Shown here one piece after another: positions 53,007 to 62,532 of a stretch of 64,000 nt of DNA. Made by a program: the position numbers and the translations under genes. Source of the DNA: Achromobacter sp. Bel (lineage in GTDB: Bacteria > Pseudomonadota > Gammaproteobacteria > Burkholderiales > Burkholderiaceae_B). The notes under the pieces were generated by a model. The model was not told the origin of the DNA, made no database searches, and was given only the letters and a program-made list of their open reading frames with translations. Numbering within the stretch: position 1 is the first letter of the stretch; every line of letters starts with the position of its first letter. The stretch spans positions 62,001-126,000 of the forward strand of contig NZ_JABBJN010000004.1 of NCBI RefSeq assembly GCF_012928505.1. Reading direction: 5' to 3'.

Positions 53007-53930
53007 TTACTGCGGGCCGAGCTTCTTGATCAGGGCGTTGAGCATGTCGAGTTCTTCGCCGGTCAGGTCGGTCAGCGGGGCGCGCACGGGGCCCGCGTCA
53101 TGGCCGACGAGCTTGGCGCCGGCCTTGACGATGCTGACGGCGTAGCCGGCCTTGCGGTTGCGGATTTCGAGGTAGGGGAGGAAGAAGTCGTCGAGCAGGC
53201 GGTTGGTGGTGTCGGAATCGCCGGCGGCAATGGCGCGATAGAAGTCCATGGCCGTCTTGGGCACGAAGTTGAAGACGGCCGACGAGTAGACCGGCACGCC
53301 CAGTGCGCGGTAGGCGGCGGCATAGACTTCGGCGGTGGGCAGGCCGCCCAGGTAGGAAAAGCGGTCGCCCAGCTTGCGGCGGATGCGGACCATGGCTTCG
53401 ATGTCGCCGATGCCGTCCTTGAAGCCGACCAGGTTGGGGCAGCGTTCGGCCAGTTGCGCGAGGCTGTCGGCCGACAGGCGGGACTGGGCGCGGTTGTAGA
53501 CGATGACGCCGATCTTGACGGAGTTGCAGACCTGCTCGACGTAGGCGGCGATGCCGTCTTGGGAGGCTTCGGTCAGGTAGTGGGGCAGCAGCAGGATGCC
53601 CTTGGCGCCTTGGCGCTCGGCTTCCTGGGCGTAGGCGATGGCGGTGCGGGTGGGGCCGCCAGCGCCGGCCAGGATGGGCACCTTGCCGGCGCAGGTTTGG
53701 ACGGCAGTGCGCACGACGTCCGAGTACTCCTGGGGAGCCAGGGAGAAGAACTCGCCGGTGCCGCCGGCGGCAAAGAGGGCGGTGGCGCCGTACGGGGCCA
53801 GCCATTCAAGGCGGGCGGCGTAGCTCTTGGCGTTGAAATCGCCGTTCTGGTCAAAGTCCGTCACGGGGAAGGAGAGCAGTCCTTCCGATACGATTTCCTT
53901 GAGTTCCTGGGGAGTCGTCATGCCTGTCAT
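53007..53930 (-). CDS. kdgD: 5-dehydro-4-deoxyglucarate dehydratase (DapA superfamily)
   Basis: A 307-residue class I aldolase-fold enzyme that dehydrates and decarboxylates 5-keto-4-deoxyglucarate to 2-oxoglutarate semialdehyde in glucarate/galactarate catabolism. The Schiff-base lysine is Lys171 ([10 protein letters not shown]) and the catalytic Tyr145 lies in VIVYNR. The [13 protein letters not shown] opening and [15 protein letters not shown] segment are specific to KdgD rather than DapA. Start codons at 53930 and 53921 are both possible. It is transcribed away from the TctC-type binding-protein gene. Confidence 0.92.
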   Translation of the reverse strand: MTGMTTPQELKEIVSEGLLSFPVTDFDQNGDFNAKSYAARLEWLAPYGATALFAAGGTGEFFSLAPQEYSDVVRTAVQTCAGKVPILAGAGGPTRTAIAYAQEAERQGAKGILLLPHYLTEASQDGIAAYVEQVCNSVKIGVIVYNRAQSRLSADSLAQLAERCPNLVGFKDGIGDIEAMVRIRRKLGDRFSYLGGLPTAEVYAAAYRALGVPVYSSAVFNFVPKTAMDFYRAIAAGDSDTTNRLLDDFFLPYLEIRNRKAGYAVSIVKAGAKLVGHDAGPVRAPLTDLTGEELDMLNALIKKLGPQ

Positions 53931-54012
53931 CCATTAAAAGGGAATGGGTAAAGAGGGAAAGCGAAAAAAAGCAGGGCTGGAACAACGCAGCCGCTGTGGC
54001 CGATCAGTAGAT

Positions 54013-54026
54013 GTATGTCATCGTAC
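54013..54026. promoter_or_regulatory. Operator B (GTATG-TCAT-CGTAC) upstream of kdgD
   Basis: Second copy of the GTAYG-N4-CRTAC dyad, about 80 bp upstream of kdgD; a partial extra half (CATAC) follows at 54029-54033. It overlaps the likely kdgD promoter and so should repress it when bound. Confidence 0.65.
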
Positions 54027-54166
54027 AACATACAACTGAAGCAAGCAACAAGTCTGGAAACCCTGGCGTTTCTGCCTACCATTGCCTAGTTCTTAACCTG
54101 ACAAATTCGGAATTACCCTAGATTGAACCGCCTGCGGGATGAAAGTACTCTCTTTCTCCGAAAGTC

Positions 54167-54190
54167 GTACGACAACGTACAAGATATAAA
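54167..54190 (+). promoter_or_regulatory. Operator C (GTACG-ACAA-CGTAC) and -10 box of the TctC-type gene
   Basis: A perfect dyad at 54167-54180 lies directly before a TATAAA -10 box (54185-54190), where bound repressor would block RNA polymerase. It is about 40 bp upstream of the binding-protein start codon. Confidence 0.7.
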
Positions 54191-54217
54191 ACCATTCCCC
54201 ACTTTCAGGAGACAAGC

Positions 54218-55204
54218 TTGAAGGCATTCCCCCTGCTGCGTCGCACGTTCGCCGTTTTGGCCCTGACCACCTTGGGCGCCACCAGTGCCCAGGCCATGGA
54301 CGATTGGCCCCGCGCTAAACCCATCACGCTGGTGGTGCCCTTTGCCCCCGGTGGCACCTCAGACATCCTGGGCCGGCTGATCGCGCAGGAACTGGGCGCC
54401 AGCCTGAGCCAGACCGTGCTGGTGGAAAACAAGGGCGGCGCGGGCGGCGTGCTGGGCGCCGACGCCGTGGCGCGGGCCAAGCCCGACGGCTACACCTTGC
54501 TGCTGGGCACGATCGCCACGCACGCGATCAACCCATCGCTGTTGCCGGGCATCAACTACAACGCGGCCAAGGATTTCGCGCCGGTCATCCTGTTGGGCAG
54601 CATTTCGAACGTGCTGCTGGTAGGCGCAAACCAGCCATACAAGTCCGTGCAGGACGTGGTGGCCGCGGGCAAGGCCAATCCGGACACGATCGCCTTCGGC
54701 TCGGCCGGGCAGGGGACGTCCCAGCACTTGTCAGGCGAAGTCTTCAAGCAATTGACGGGCGCCCACCTGACCCACGTGCCGTACCGGGGCAGCGCGCCCG
54801 CCATCCAGGACCTGATCGGCGGTCAGATCCCCAGCTCGTTCGAAACCGCGCTGGTGGCGTTGCCTTACGTGCAAAGCGGCAAGGTGCGCGCGTTGGCGGT
54901 CACGTCGGCCAAGCGCACCGAGGTGATGCCCGATGTGCCGACAATGCAGGAGGCAGGCGTCGCCGGCTTCGACGTCAGCAGCTGGCAAGCCATCTACGCG
55001 CCGGCCAACACGCCGCCGGCCGTGGTCGACCGCCTGAACAAGGCCATCGCCGCCATCATCGCCAAGCCGGACGTCAGCGGCAAGATGAAGGGCCTGGGCC
55101 TGGCCTATACGCCGAATACGCCCGCGGAGTTCACGGCGTTCCAGACCGGCGAGCAAGCCAAGTGGGCGAAGATCATCGCGGACGGGAAACTGCGGGTGCA
55201 GTGA
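54218..55204 (+). CDS. Tripartite tricarboxylate-type binding protein (Bug/TctC family)
   Basis: A 328-residue periplasmic protein with signal peptide ending ATSAQA. The Bug-family opening PITLVVPFAPGGTSDILGRLIAQELG and GAGGVLGADAVARAKPDGYTLLLG are present. The start codon is TTG at 54218 preceded by AGGAG at an ideal distance; no ATG fits. No TctA/TctB membrane genes follow, common for this hugely expanded family in Bordetella and Achromobacter. Shared operator with kdgD suggests an aldarate (sugar diacid) ligand. Confidence 0.9.
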   Translation: MKAFPLLRRTFAVLALTTLGATSAQAMDDWPRAKPITLVVPFAPGGTSDILGRLIAQELGASLSQTVLVENKGGAGGVLGADAVARAKPDGYTLLLGTIATHAINPSLLPGINYNAAKDFAPVILLGSISNVLLVGANQPYKSVQDVVAAGKANPDTIAFGSAGQGTSQHLSGEVFKQLTGAHLTHVPYRGSAPAIQDLIGGQIPSSFETALVALPYVQSGKVRALAVTSAKRTEVMPDVPTMQEAGVAGFDVSSWQAIYAPANTPPAVVDRLNKAIAAIIAKPDVSGKMKGLGLAYTPNTPAEFTAFQTGEQAKWAKIIADGKLRVQ

Positions 55205-55256
55205 AGAAGTGGCGCGCGGCGTCAGACCACGTCGCGCCGCCGCCGAATCCCGGGGC

Positions 55257-55526
55257 TCAAGTGTTGCCGGGCGTGGGAGGCGCAAGCGGCTGCACGGCCA
55301 GCCGCAAGCCCATCGCTTTGAGAATGGCCGCAAGGCTGCTCAGAGACGGGTTGCCTTTCGGCGACAGCGTGCGGTAAAGCTGTGTGGGATTCAAGTGCGC
55401 TTGCTCGGCAACCGCCTGAATCCCGCCAAACGCTTGCGCCAATTGCCGAAGCATGACCAGCAGGTCAGCTTGGTCGCCGTCCTTCAAGGCACGGCGAAAT
55501 TTTTCAAGGGTGATGATGTTGTCCAC
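55257..55526 (-). CDS. Putative addiction-module antidote protein, orphan
   Basis: An 89-residue protein with a helix-turn-helix of the COG3636/HigA-like group (GGIQAVAEQAHLNPTQLYRTLSPKGNPSLSSLAAILKAMGL). Such proteins normally follow a RelE/ParE-type toxin gene, but no toxin gene is adjacent: a nucleotidyltransferase lies upstream on the same strand. It may therefore be an orphan antitoxin or simply a small DNA-binding regulator. Confidence 0.85.
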   Translation of the reverse strand: MDNIITLEKFRRALKDGDQADLLVMLRQLAQAFGGIQAVAEQAHLNPTQLYRTLSPKGNPSLSSLAAILKAMGLRLAVQPLAPPTPGNT

Positions 55527-55550
55527 CCCGATCGACGGTGAAACGCGCGA

Positions 55551-56159
55551 CTATGCCGGCCGGCTTTGCAGCGCCTTTTCCGCCCTGAGAAGGTCATCGG
55601 GATGATCGATGTCCTGGACGCATCCATGGTCGGCAATTGGCAGCGGATGCATCGTGCCCCGTTGGACGGCCTGGCGAACGAGTGGCATCGCGCCGGACTC
55701 CCCGCGAAGGCCCAGCAACGCGTCTTGCCAGGCGGGTCCGAAGCCCACCGGGTGGCCGGGTTGGGTCGTGCCGTCTGGCATGGCCACTTGGGGCCGCACT
55801 ATCGCCCAGGGTTCGGCAAGGGCCGCGTCGCGCAACGACTGGGCGATGCTGAGCAGGCTGGCCGGTTCGATCAGGGGCAGGTCGCCGGGCAGGATCAGCC
55901 AACCGGGCGCGTCCGGCCGACGGGCCACGCCACGCGCGATGGAGTCGCCCATGCCGTAGGCGTCGGGTTCGTGCTCGGGCCGTTCCACCAGCACCCACGG
56001 CAAGCCGCTGGCGCGTACGGCGGCCAGCGTCCAGTCCAGCACCGGGCGGCCCAGCAGGTGGGCGTGAAGCTTGCTGCCGGTGCCGCCCGCCAGGCGGAAA
56101 CGGCGTCCGGCGCCAGCGGCAAGAACCACAACGATGGGAGAGGAGGAAATGTCGGCCAT
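55551..56159 (-). CDS. MobA-like NTP transferase
   Basis: A protein of about 202 residues with the nucleotidyltransferase signature VVVLAAGAGRRFRLAGGTGSK at its N terminus and the metal-binding PGDLPL motif, as in MobA and MocA, which attach GMP or CMP to molybdopterin. The gene is not next to other molybdenum genes. The start at 56159 is chosen because it places the signature at the normal position; an ATG at 56201 is the alternative. Substrate undetermined. Confidence 0.82.
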   Translation of the reverse strand: MADISSSPIVVVLAAGAGRRFRLAGGTGSKLHAHLLGRPVLDWTLAAVRASGLPWVLVERPEHEPDAYGMGDSIARGVARRPDAPGWLILPGDLPLIEPASLLSIAQSLRDAALAEPWAIVRPQVAMPDGTTQPGHPVGFGPAWQDALLGLRGESGAMPLVRQAVQRGTMHPLPIADHGCVQDIDHPDDLLRAEKALQSRPA

Positions 56160-56403
56160 GGGTTCAGGATATCGCGTCCCGTGCGAGGTCACCGAGATCA
56201 TTGCGCCAGGCTGACTTTACCCAGATTCCACGGCGGGCGCCTGATCGGATTGCGGGGAGGCCGGTCCCTTTCCCATGGCGCCAAACCATGTATAGTCCAG
56301 CGCTTAGGCCAATAGCAGCGACTGCGCCCGGATCATCCCGGCGCCCGCTTTGTCGCACCGCTGGGCCATGCTCCCCCCTACATTGAATCCGTCACCCGCT
56401 ACC

Positions 56404-59400
56404 ATGCCGAATCCGTCGTCGCAGCCTGCCAACCGCTATGTCTTTCCCCGGACGCTATTGGCCGGATTCCTGACGGCGGCGTTGGCCACGCTGGTCATTG
56501 CCTTCGTCAATGTGCGTTCGGCGGACACCCGCCAGCAGGCGGTCAAGGCAGTGGACCGAACGACGGAGACCTTGCGCGAGTTGAGCCTGTTCAATTCGGC
56601 GCTGAAGGATGCCGAGATCGGGCAGAGGGGCTATCTGCTGACCGGCGACGTGACCTACCTGCAACCGTACCTGCGCTCCTTGGGGCTGATCGATCAGCGT
56701 CTTGCCCGCGTGAAAGAGGCGACGGCCAACGATTCGGCGCAACGCCGTATCGTCAGCGATATCGAGGGAATCACGCGCCAGAAGCTGACGGAACTGCACG
56801 AGACCGTCGAGATGCGCAAGGGCGGCAACGTCGAAGGCGCGATGGCCGTCGTGCGTACCGATTCGGGCAAAGAGGCGATGGATCGGCTGCGCGACCTGGT
56901 GGGCGACCTGTATGCGCGGCAGATGGACGAACTGGCCGAGGGCAAGGATGCCTGGGCCGCGGCCGCCGCCACGTCGACCTATTACTCGTGGGGCGGTTCG
57001 CTGCTGCTGCTGTTGCTGATCCTGGCGTCGGCGGGGATGACCGTGCGGGAATACCGGGCGAAGGCGCGCCAGTCCTGGGTGACGGCCGGCCTGTCGGGCC
57101 TGAGCCTGCGCCTGCAAGGGGATCACCGGCTGGACGAGATCGGTAAGCGCGCGCTGGACTATCTGGCCGAATATCTGGACGCCGACGTGGGGGCGGGCTA
57201 CGTGGTGGACCGCAGCAGCGGCGAATTGGTGCTTTTCGGCGGCTTTGCGATGCCACCCGAGCGCCTGGCGCAAAAGATCCAATCCGCCGAAGGCCTGGCC
57301 GGGCAGGCGGCCAGTTCGCGCCGGTTGCTGCATGTGCGCAATGTGCCGGCGGGGCACCTTGAGGTCGCCTCCGCGACGGGCCGCTCGAATCCCGTCGAGC
57401 TGGTTTTGGCGCCGGCCATCCAGAACGGGCGCGTGTATGCCGTGATCGAGCTGGGTTTCAACCACCCGGTGGGCGAGAGCGAACGCAACCTGCTGGATGG
57501 GGCCTCGGAAATGCTGGCCTCGGCGATTCGTTCCGGCCAGGACCGCAGCCGCCTGGAAGCGCTGCTGGAGGAAACCCAGCGCCAGGCGGAAGAACTGCAG
57601 ACCCAGCAGGAGGAATTGCGCGTCAGCAATGAAGAGCTGGAGCAGCAAAGCCGGATTCTGCAGGAGTCGCAGGCGCGCATGGAGCTGCAGCAGACCGAGC
57701 TGGAGCAGACCAACGCCAATCTGGAAGCGCAGGCCGAGCAACTGCTGCGGGTGCAGGGCGCGTTGACCGAGAAGGCCCGCGAGCTATCGCAAGCCAGCCA
57801 ATTCAAGAGCGAGTTCCTGGCCAACATGAGCCACGAATTGCGCACGCCCTTGAATTCGACGCTGATCCTGGCCAAGCTGCTTTCGGACAACAAACCCGGC
57901 AACCTCAGCCCCGAACAGGTCAAGTACGCGCAGACCATTTATTCCGCCGGCAGCGACCTGCTGACGCTGATCAACGACATCCTCGACCTGTCGAAGATCG
58001 AAGCCGGACAGGCCACGCTGGAAGTCGAGCAGGTGGCCGTCGCCCCGATGCTGCAGCGTCTGCTGGAGCCGCTGCGGCCAATGGCGCTGGACAAGGGGCT
58101 GGCGCTGGAGCTGGACATCGATCCGGCCGTGCCCGCCACCCTGCATACCGATCCGCAACGCCTGGGCCAGGTGCTGAAGAACCTGCTGTCCAATGCCCTG
58201 AAGTTCACGCAACGCGGCACGGTCGCCCTGCGGGTGTCGCGCGCTTCGCGCGACAGGCTGTCGTTTGCGGTGCAGGACACCGGTATCGGCGTGCCCGCCG
58301 ATCAGCAGGAATTGATTTTCGAGGCGTTCCGCCAGGCTGACGGCAGCACGCACCGCAAATTCGGCGGCACGGGGCTGGGCCTGTCGATCTCGCGCGACCT
58401 GGCCACGCTGTTGGGTGGCAGCATTTCCGTGACGAGCACACCGGGTCAAGGCAGCGTATTCACGTTGGAGGTGCCCCTGCGGCTGGAAGGGGAGCCGTCC
58501 GTACCGGGCGCCCGCAGCGTGGCGGTGCCGTTCGGCATGCCTTACGCTCCCGCGCAAGTGGCGTCTTCGGCGTTCCGGGACGACGCGCCGGCCGTGCCGG
58601 CCCGCCCGGCGGCCACTACGGCGGCGGCAGCTCCGGCAGCGGCGGACCATCCCGGCCCGAATGCGCGCAGCATGCTTGTCATCGAAGACGATGAGCGCTT
58701 TTCCGCCATTCTTGCCGACCTGGCGCGCGAGATGGGCTTCGGGTGTTTCGTGGCCCACACCGCCACGGACGGCTTGGCGCTGGCCTCGCGCGAGCGTCCC
58801 AACGCCATCGTGCTGGATATCAATCTGCCCGATTTTTCGGGGCTGGGCGTCCTGGACCAGCTTAAACGCAACCCGCAGACCCGGCATATTCCGGTCCATG
58901 TGGTTTCAGTGGCCGACTATGCCCGCGAGGCCATGGGCCGTGGCGCGGCCGGCTACGCGTTGAAACCGGTCAAGCGCGAAGAACTGGTCCACGCATTGCG
59001 GCGCCTGGAAGCCAAATTCACGCGCCATGTGCGGCATGTGCTGGTGGTTGAAGATGATGACCGTCAGCGCGAAAGCGTGCGCCAGCTGCTGGCGCGCAAC
59101 GACGTCGAGATCGCGCCGGCGGCCACCGCGGCGGATGCGCTGGCGCTGTTGCGCCAGACGACGTTCGACTGCGTTGTCATGGACCTGAACCTGCCCGACA
59201 TGAGCGGCTACGAGCTGCTGCAGCAGATGACCGAGCAGGAGGGCGTGTCGTTCCCGCCCGTCATCGTCTACACGGGCCGCGCGCTGTCGCGCGACGAAGA
59301 GCAGCATCTGCGCCGCTTCTCCAAGTCCATCATCATCAAGGACGCGCGCTCGCCGGAGCGGCTGCTGGACGAAGTCACGCTGTTCCTGCACCAGGTGGAG

Positions 59401-59850
59401 GCGGAGCTGCCGCCCGAACAGCGCCAGATGCTGGAACTGGCCCGCAGCCGGGATTCCGCGCTGGAGGGCCGCACCGTGCTGGTGGTGGAAGACGACGTGC
59501 GCAACGTGTTCGCGCTGTCCAGCATCCTGGAACCCACCGGCGTGCGCGTGGAGATCGCCCGCAACGGCCGCGAGGCGCTGGACGCGCTGGGCCGTGCCGG
59601 ATCGGACGGCCAGCCGGTCATCGACCTGGTGCTGATGGACATCATGATGCCCGAAATGGACGGCTACACGGCCATGCGCGAGATACGCAAGCGGCCCGAG
59701 TGGCGGCGCCTGCCGATCATCGCGCTGACCGCCAAGGCCATGAAGGACGACCAGGAGAAATGCCTGGCCGCCGGGGCCAACGACTACATCGCCAAGCCGC
59801 TGGACGTCGAACGCCTGCTGTCGCTCGTCCGTGTCTGGATGCGCAGCTAA
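56404..59850 (+). CDS. Hybrid sensor kinase: CHASE3-GAF-HisKA-HATPase-REC-REC-REC
   Basis: A 1,148-residue membrane protein. One membrane segment lies at about residues 14-36 and another near 193-215, enclosing a CHASE3 sensor with the motif GQRGYLLTGD. Then come a GAF domain, a long coiled coil (QRQAEELQTQQEELRVSNEELEQQSRIL), HisKA with His477 (NMSHELRTPLNS), HATPase (LLSNALKF, GTGLGLSI) and three receivers with phosphoacceptors Asp805, Asp927 and Asp1079. There is no HPt domain. It heads a four-gene cluster with CheR, CheB and a REC-kinase. Upstream ATG or TTG codons at 56368 and 56350 are alternatives. Confidence 0.9.
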   Translation: MPNPSSQPANRYVFPRTLLAGFLTAALATLVIAFVNVRSADTRQQAVKAVDRTTETLRELSLFNSALKDAEIGQRGYLLTGDVTYLQPYLRSLGLIDQRLARVKEATANDSAQRRIVSDIEGITRQKLTELHETVEMRKGGNVEGAMAVVRTDSGKEAMDRLRDLVGDLYARQMDELAEGKDAWAAAAATSTYYSWGGSLLLLLLILASAGMTVREYRAKARQSWVTAGLSGLSLRLQGDHRLDEIGKRALDYLAEYLDADVGAGYVVDRSSGELVLFGGFAMPPERLAQKIQSAEGLAGQAASSRRLLHVRNVPAGHLEVASATGRSNPVELVLAPAIQNGRVYAVIELGFNHPVGESERNLLDGASEMLASAIRSGQDRSRLEALLEETQRQAEELQTQQEELRVSNEELEQQSRILQESQARMELQQTELEQTNANLEAQAEQLLRVQGALTEKARELSQASQFKSEFLANMSHELRTPLNSTLILAKLLSDNKPGNLSPEQVKYAQTIYSAGSDLLTLINDILDLSKIEAGQATLEVEQVAVAPMLQRLLEPLRPMALDKGLALELDIDPAVPATLHTDPQRLGQVLKNLLSNALKFTQRGTVALRVSRASRDRLSFAVQDTGIGVPADQQELIFEAFRQADGSTHRKFGGTGLGLSISRDLATLLGGSISVTSTPGQGSVFTLEVPLRLEGEPSVPGARSVAVPFGMPYAPAQVASSAFRDDAPAVPARPAATTAAAAPAAADHPGPNARSMLVIEDDERFSAILADLAREMGFGCFVAHTATDGLALASRERPNAIVLDINLPDFSGLGVLDQLKRNPQTRHIPVHVVSVADYAREAMGRGAAGYALKPVKREELVHALRRLEAKFTRHVRHVLVVEDDDRQRESVRQLLARNDVEIAPAATAADALALLRQTTFDCVVMDLNLPDMSGYELLQQMTEQEGVSFPPVIVYTGRALSRDEEQHLRRFSKSIIIKDARSPERLLDEVTLFLHQVEAELPPEQRQMLELARSRDSALEGRTVLVVEDDVRNVFALSSILEPTGVRVEIARNGREALDALGRAGSDGQPVIDLVLMDIMMPEMDGYTAMREIRKRPEWRRLPIIALTAKAMKDDQEKCLAAGANDYIAKPLDVERLLSLVRVWMRS

Positions 59851-59886
59851 GGCGTCCGCCCGCGCAACGCCCTGTTGATCATCAAC

Positions 59887-60726
59887 ATGCCATCCACCGC
59901 CAAAGCGCGCATTGCAGACATCGAGCAGCGGCTGCTGCTCGATGCGATCTATCACCGTTACCACTATGACTTCCGCGAGTACGCGCAGGCGTCGCTGAAG
60001 CGGCGCCTGCAAAGCGCGCTGACGCAGTTCGGCTGCAAGACCCTGTCGCAGTTGCAGGACCGCGTGCTGCACGACCCGCCGGTGTTCACCGAGCTGCTGC
60101 AGTTCCTGACCGTGCAGGTCAGCGACATGTTCCGCGATCCGAGCTATTTCCTGGCGCTGCGCAACGAGGTCGTGCCCATCCTGCGCACCTATCCGTCGAT
60201 CAAGGTGTGGGTGGCGGGATGCAGCGCGGGCGAAGAGGTCTATTCGCTTGCCATCCTGCTGGCCGAAGAAGGCCTGCTTGAGCGCGCGATGATCTACGCG
60301 ACCGACATCAATCCGCATGCGTTGCGCACGGCGGAGCAGGGTGTTTTCGATATGGACCGGGTGGCCGCCTTTTCCGCGAACCACGCCCGGTCGGGAGGCC
60401 GCAGTTCGCTGTCGGACTACTACACCGCCCGCTACGGCCGGGTGGTGTTCGACAAGCGGCTGCGCGAGCACATGGTCTTCTCTGATCACAGCCTGGCCAC
60501 GGATAGCGTGTTTGCCGAGGTCCATCTGATTTCGTGCCGCAACGTCCTGATCTATTTCGAACGCGATCTACAGAGCCGGGCCCTGGGCCTGTTCCATGAG
60601 GCGCTGGTGCATCGCGGCTTCCTGGGGCTTGGGTCGCGGGAGTCCTTGCGGTTTTCCGCGCAGGCCGGCAATTTCGACGATTTCGTCCTGGAAGACCGCA
60701 TTTACCGCAAAAAGGCGGGGCAATGA
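59887..60726 (+). CDS. CheR-type protein-glutamate methyltransferase
   Basis: A 279-residue SAM-dependent methyltransferase: N-terminal helical domain (YHRYHYDFREYAQASLKRRLQSAL) and SAM-binding motif VWVAGCSAGEEVYSLAI, followed by the acidic motif YATDINPHAL and the FxFxxCRNVLIYF-like VHLISCRNVLIYFE. It would methylate glutamates on a chemoreceptor-like or kinase partner. Its stop overlaps the next start (ATGA). There are no cheA or cheW genes here, so it is not the main chemotaxis set. Confidence 0.92.
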   Translation: MPSTAKARIADIEQRLLLDAIYHRYHYDFREYAQASLKRRLQSALTQFGCKTLSQLQDRVLHDPPVFTELLQFLTVQVSDMFRDPSYFLALRNEVVPILRTYPSIKVWVAGCSAGEEVYSLAILLAEEGLLERAMIYATDINPHALRTAEQGVFDMDRVAAFSANHARSGGRSSLSDYYTARYGRVVFDKRLREHMVFSDHSLATDSVFAEVHLISCRNVLIYFERDLQSRALGLFHEALVHRGFLGLGSRESLRFSAQAGNFDDFVLEDRIYRKKAGQ

Positions 60727-61340
60727 GCAGGGGTGCGTCCGTTTCGCGAGCGCCGGCGGCGGCCTGCCCCTGGGAGACGATCGTCATTGGCGGCTCTTCC
60801 GGCGCGATCGACGCGCTGAACACACTGCTGCCCGCCTTGCCGGCCAACCTGGGGGCGGCGGTGATTGTGGTGCTGCACCTGGTGCGCGACCGCCGCAGTC
60901 TGCTGGTGGATATCTTCCGCGATCGCTGCGCATTGACCGTGCAGGAGGCTGAGGACCAGCTTCCGATACGCCCAGGCCACCTGTACTTCGCGCCGCCCGA
61001 TTACCATTTATTGGTGGATCAGGGCCCCAGGCTGGCGCTGTCCGTCGGCGAACCGGTGTATTTTTCCCGGCCCTCGATCGACGTGCTGTTCGAGTCCGCC
61101 GCCGACTGCTATGGCCCGAGGCTGCTGGGCGTGCTGCTTTCGGGCGCCAATGAGGACGGGGCTGCCGGCCTGGCGGCGATCCATGCCGCAGGCGGCCGCA
61201 CGATCGTCCAGGCGCCGTCCAGCGCCGCGATGCCCGTCATGCCCGCAGCGGCGCTGGCACGCCAGCCGGCGCACGAGGGGCTGACGCCCGCTCAAATCGC
61301 CAACCTGTTCACTCAACTGCGCGCGCCGCGCCTGCCGTAA
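60723..61340 (+). CDS. Stand-alone CheB-type methylesterase domain
   Basis: A 205-residue protein consisting only of the CheB catalytic domain, with no receiver. The triad residues are Ser25 (GGSSGAID), His52 (VVLHLV) and Asp145 (GANEDGAAGL). Together with CheR it could set the methylation state of a target, perhaps the CHASE3-GAF kinase or a distant receptor. It overlaps the cheR-like gene by four bases. Confidence 0.92.
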   Translation: MSRGASVSRAPAAACPWETIVIGGSSGAIDALNTLLPALPANLGAAVIVVLHLVRDRRSLLVDIFRDRCALTVQEAEDQLPIRPGHLYFAPPDYHLLVDQGPRLALSVGEPVYFSRPSIDVLFESAADCYGPRLLGVLLSGANEDGAAGLAAIHAAGGRTIVQAPSSAAMPVMPAAALARQPAHEGLTPAQIANLFTQLRAPRLP

Positions 61341-61360
61341 CCCCAACCTGTTCCGACACT

Positions 61361-62497
61361 ATGTTCCTGACATCCGCCAAACCGCAAGACGAACGCATCA
61401 AGTGCCTGCTGGTCGATGACGTCCCGGAAAACCTGGTCGCGCTGGAAGCGCTGCTGGAAAGTGGCCGGGTCGAAGTGCTGAAGGCGCAATCCGGGCCGGA
61501 GGCCCTGGAACTGCTGCTGCATCATGGCGATGTGGCGCTGGCGCTGCTGGATGTGCAAATGCCCGACATGAACGGCTTCGAACTGGCCGAGCTGATCCGC
61601 GGCAGCGAACGCACGCGCCACATTCCGCTGATTTTCATGACCGCCGGCTCGCGCGAGCAGAACTGGCAGTTTCGCGGTTACGAGAGCGGCGCCGTCGACT
61701 TCCTGTACAAGCCCATCGATCCGCACATGCTGAGCATGAAGGCGAACGTCTTCTTCGAGCTGCACGAGCGTAAGCGTGCGTTGGGCAAGCAACTGGAAGA
61801 GCGCACGGAAGCCCTGCGGATCAATGAGATGTTCATGGCCGTGCTGAGCCACGATCTGCGCACGCCGCTGCAATCCATCGTCATGGGCGCGGCGTTGTTG
61901 CAGCGGCAGAACGACAGTGCGCGCGTGGCCAGCCTGGCCCAGCGCATGCTGCAAAGCAGCGAGCGCATGGCGCGCCTGATCGACGACTTGCTGGATGTGA
62001 CGCGTATCCGGCAGGCTGGCGGCCTGACGCTGGAGCCGGCCTGGATCGGCCTGGACGCGTTGCTGCAACGCACCGTCGACGAGGTGCAGACCGGCTATCC
62101 GGATCGCCAGATCGAATGCGAGTGCGTGGGCAACCTGGCGGGCGCCTGGGACGCCGAGCGGCTATGCCAGGTCTTCACGAACCTGATCGGCAATGCGCTG
62201 CACCATGGCAGCCGCGACATTCCCGTGCGCATCCGGGCAGACGGGGCGGCGACTGAGCGCGTGGCCGTCACGGTCAGCAACGGCGGCAGCATTCCTCCGG
62301 CGTTGCTGCCGCACCTGTTCAACCCGTTCCGCGGCGGCGAGCGCCGCGCCGAAGGTCACAAGGGCCTGGGCCTGGGGCTGTTCATCGCGCAGCAGATCGT
62401 GCTGAGCCACGGCGGGCGCATCAGTGCGTCGTCGGAAGACGGCCTGACGCACTTCCGGGTGGACCTGCCACGCGAGTTCCCGCGCGGCGGGGAGTAG
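61361..62497 (+). CDS. Response regulator-histidine kinase hybrid (REC-HisKA-HATPase)
   Basis: A 378-residue cytoplasmic protein. The receiver domain has phosphoacceptor Asp64 (LLDVQMPDMNGFE) and Lys118 in YKPID; HisKA has His164 (VLSHDLRTPLQS); the ATPase has LIGNALHHG and GLGLGLFIAQ. It follows cheB by 20 bp and probably receives phosphate from the large hybrid kinase, so the four genes form one signalling pathway. Confidence 0.92.
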   Translation: MFLTSAKPQDERIKCLLVDDVPENLVALEALLESGRVEVLKAQSGPEALELLLHHGDVALALLDVQMPDMNGFELAELIRGSERTRHIPLIFMTAGSREQNWQFRGYESGAVDFLYKPIDPHMLSMKANVFFELHERKRALGKQLEERTEALRINEMFMAVLSHDLRTPLQSIVMGAALLQRQNDSARVASLAQRMLQSSERMARLIDDLLDVTRIRQAGGLTLEPAWIGLDALLQRTVDEVQTGYPDRQIECECVGNLAGAWDAERLCQVFTNLIGNALHHGSRDIPVRIRADGAATERVAVTVSNGGSIPPALLPHLFNPFRGGERRAEGHKGLGLGLFIAQQIVLSHGGRISASSEDGLTHFRVDLPREFPRGGE

Positions 62498-62532
62498 GCC
62501 CGCCACGCGGACGGCGTGGGTTCCGGGCGGGG

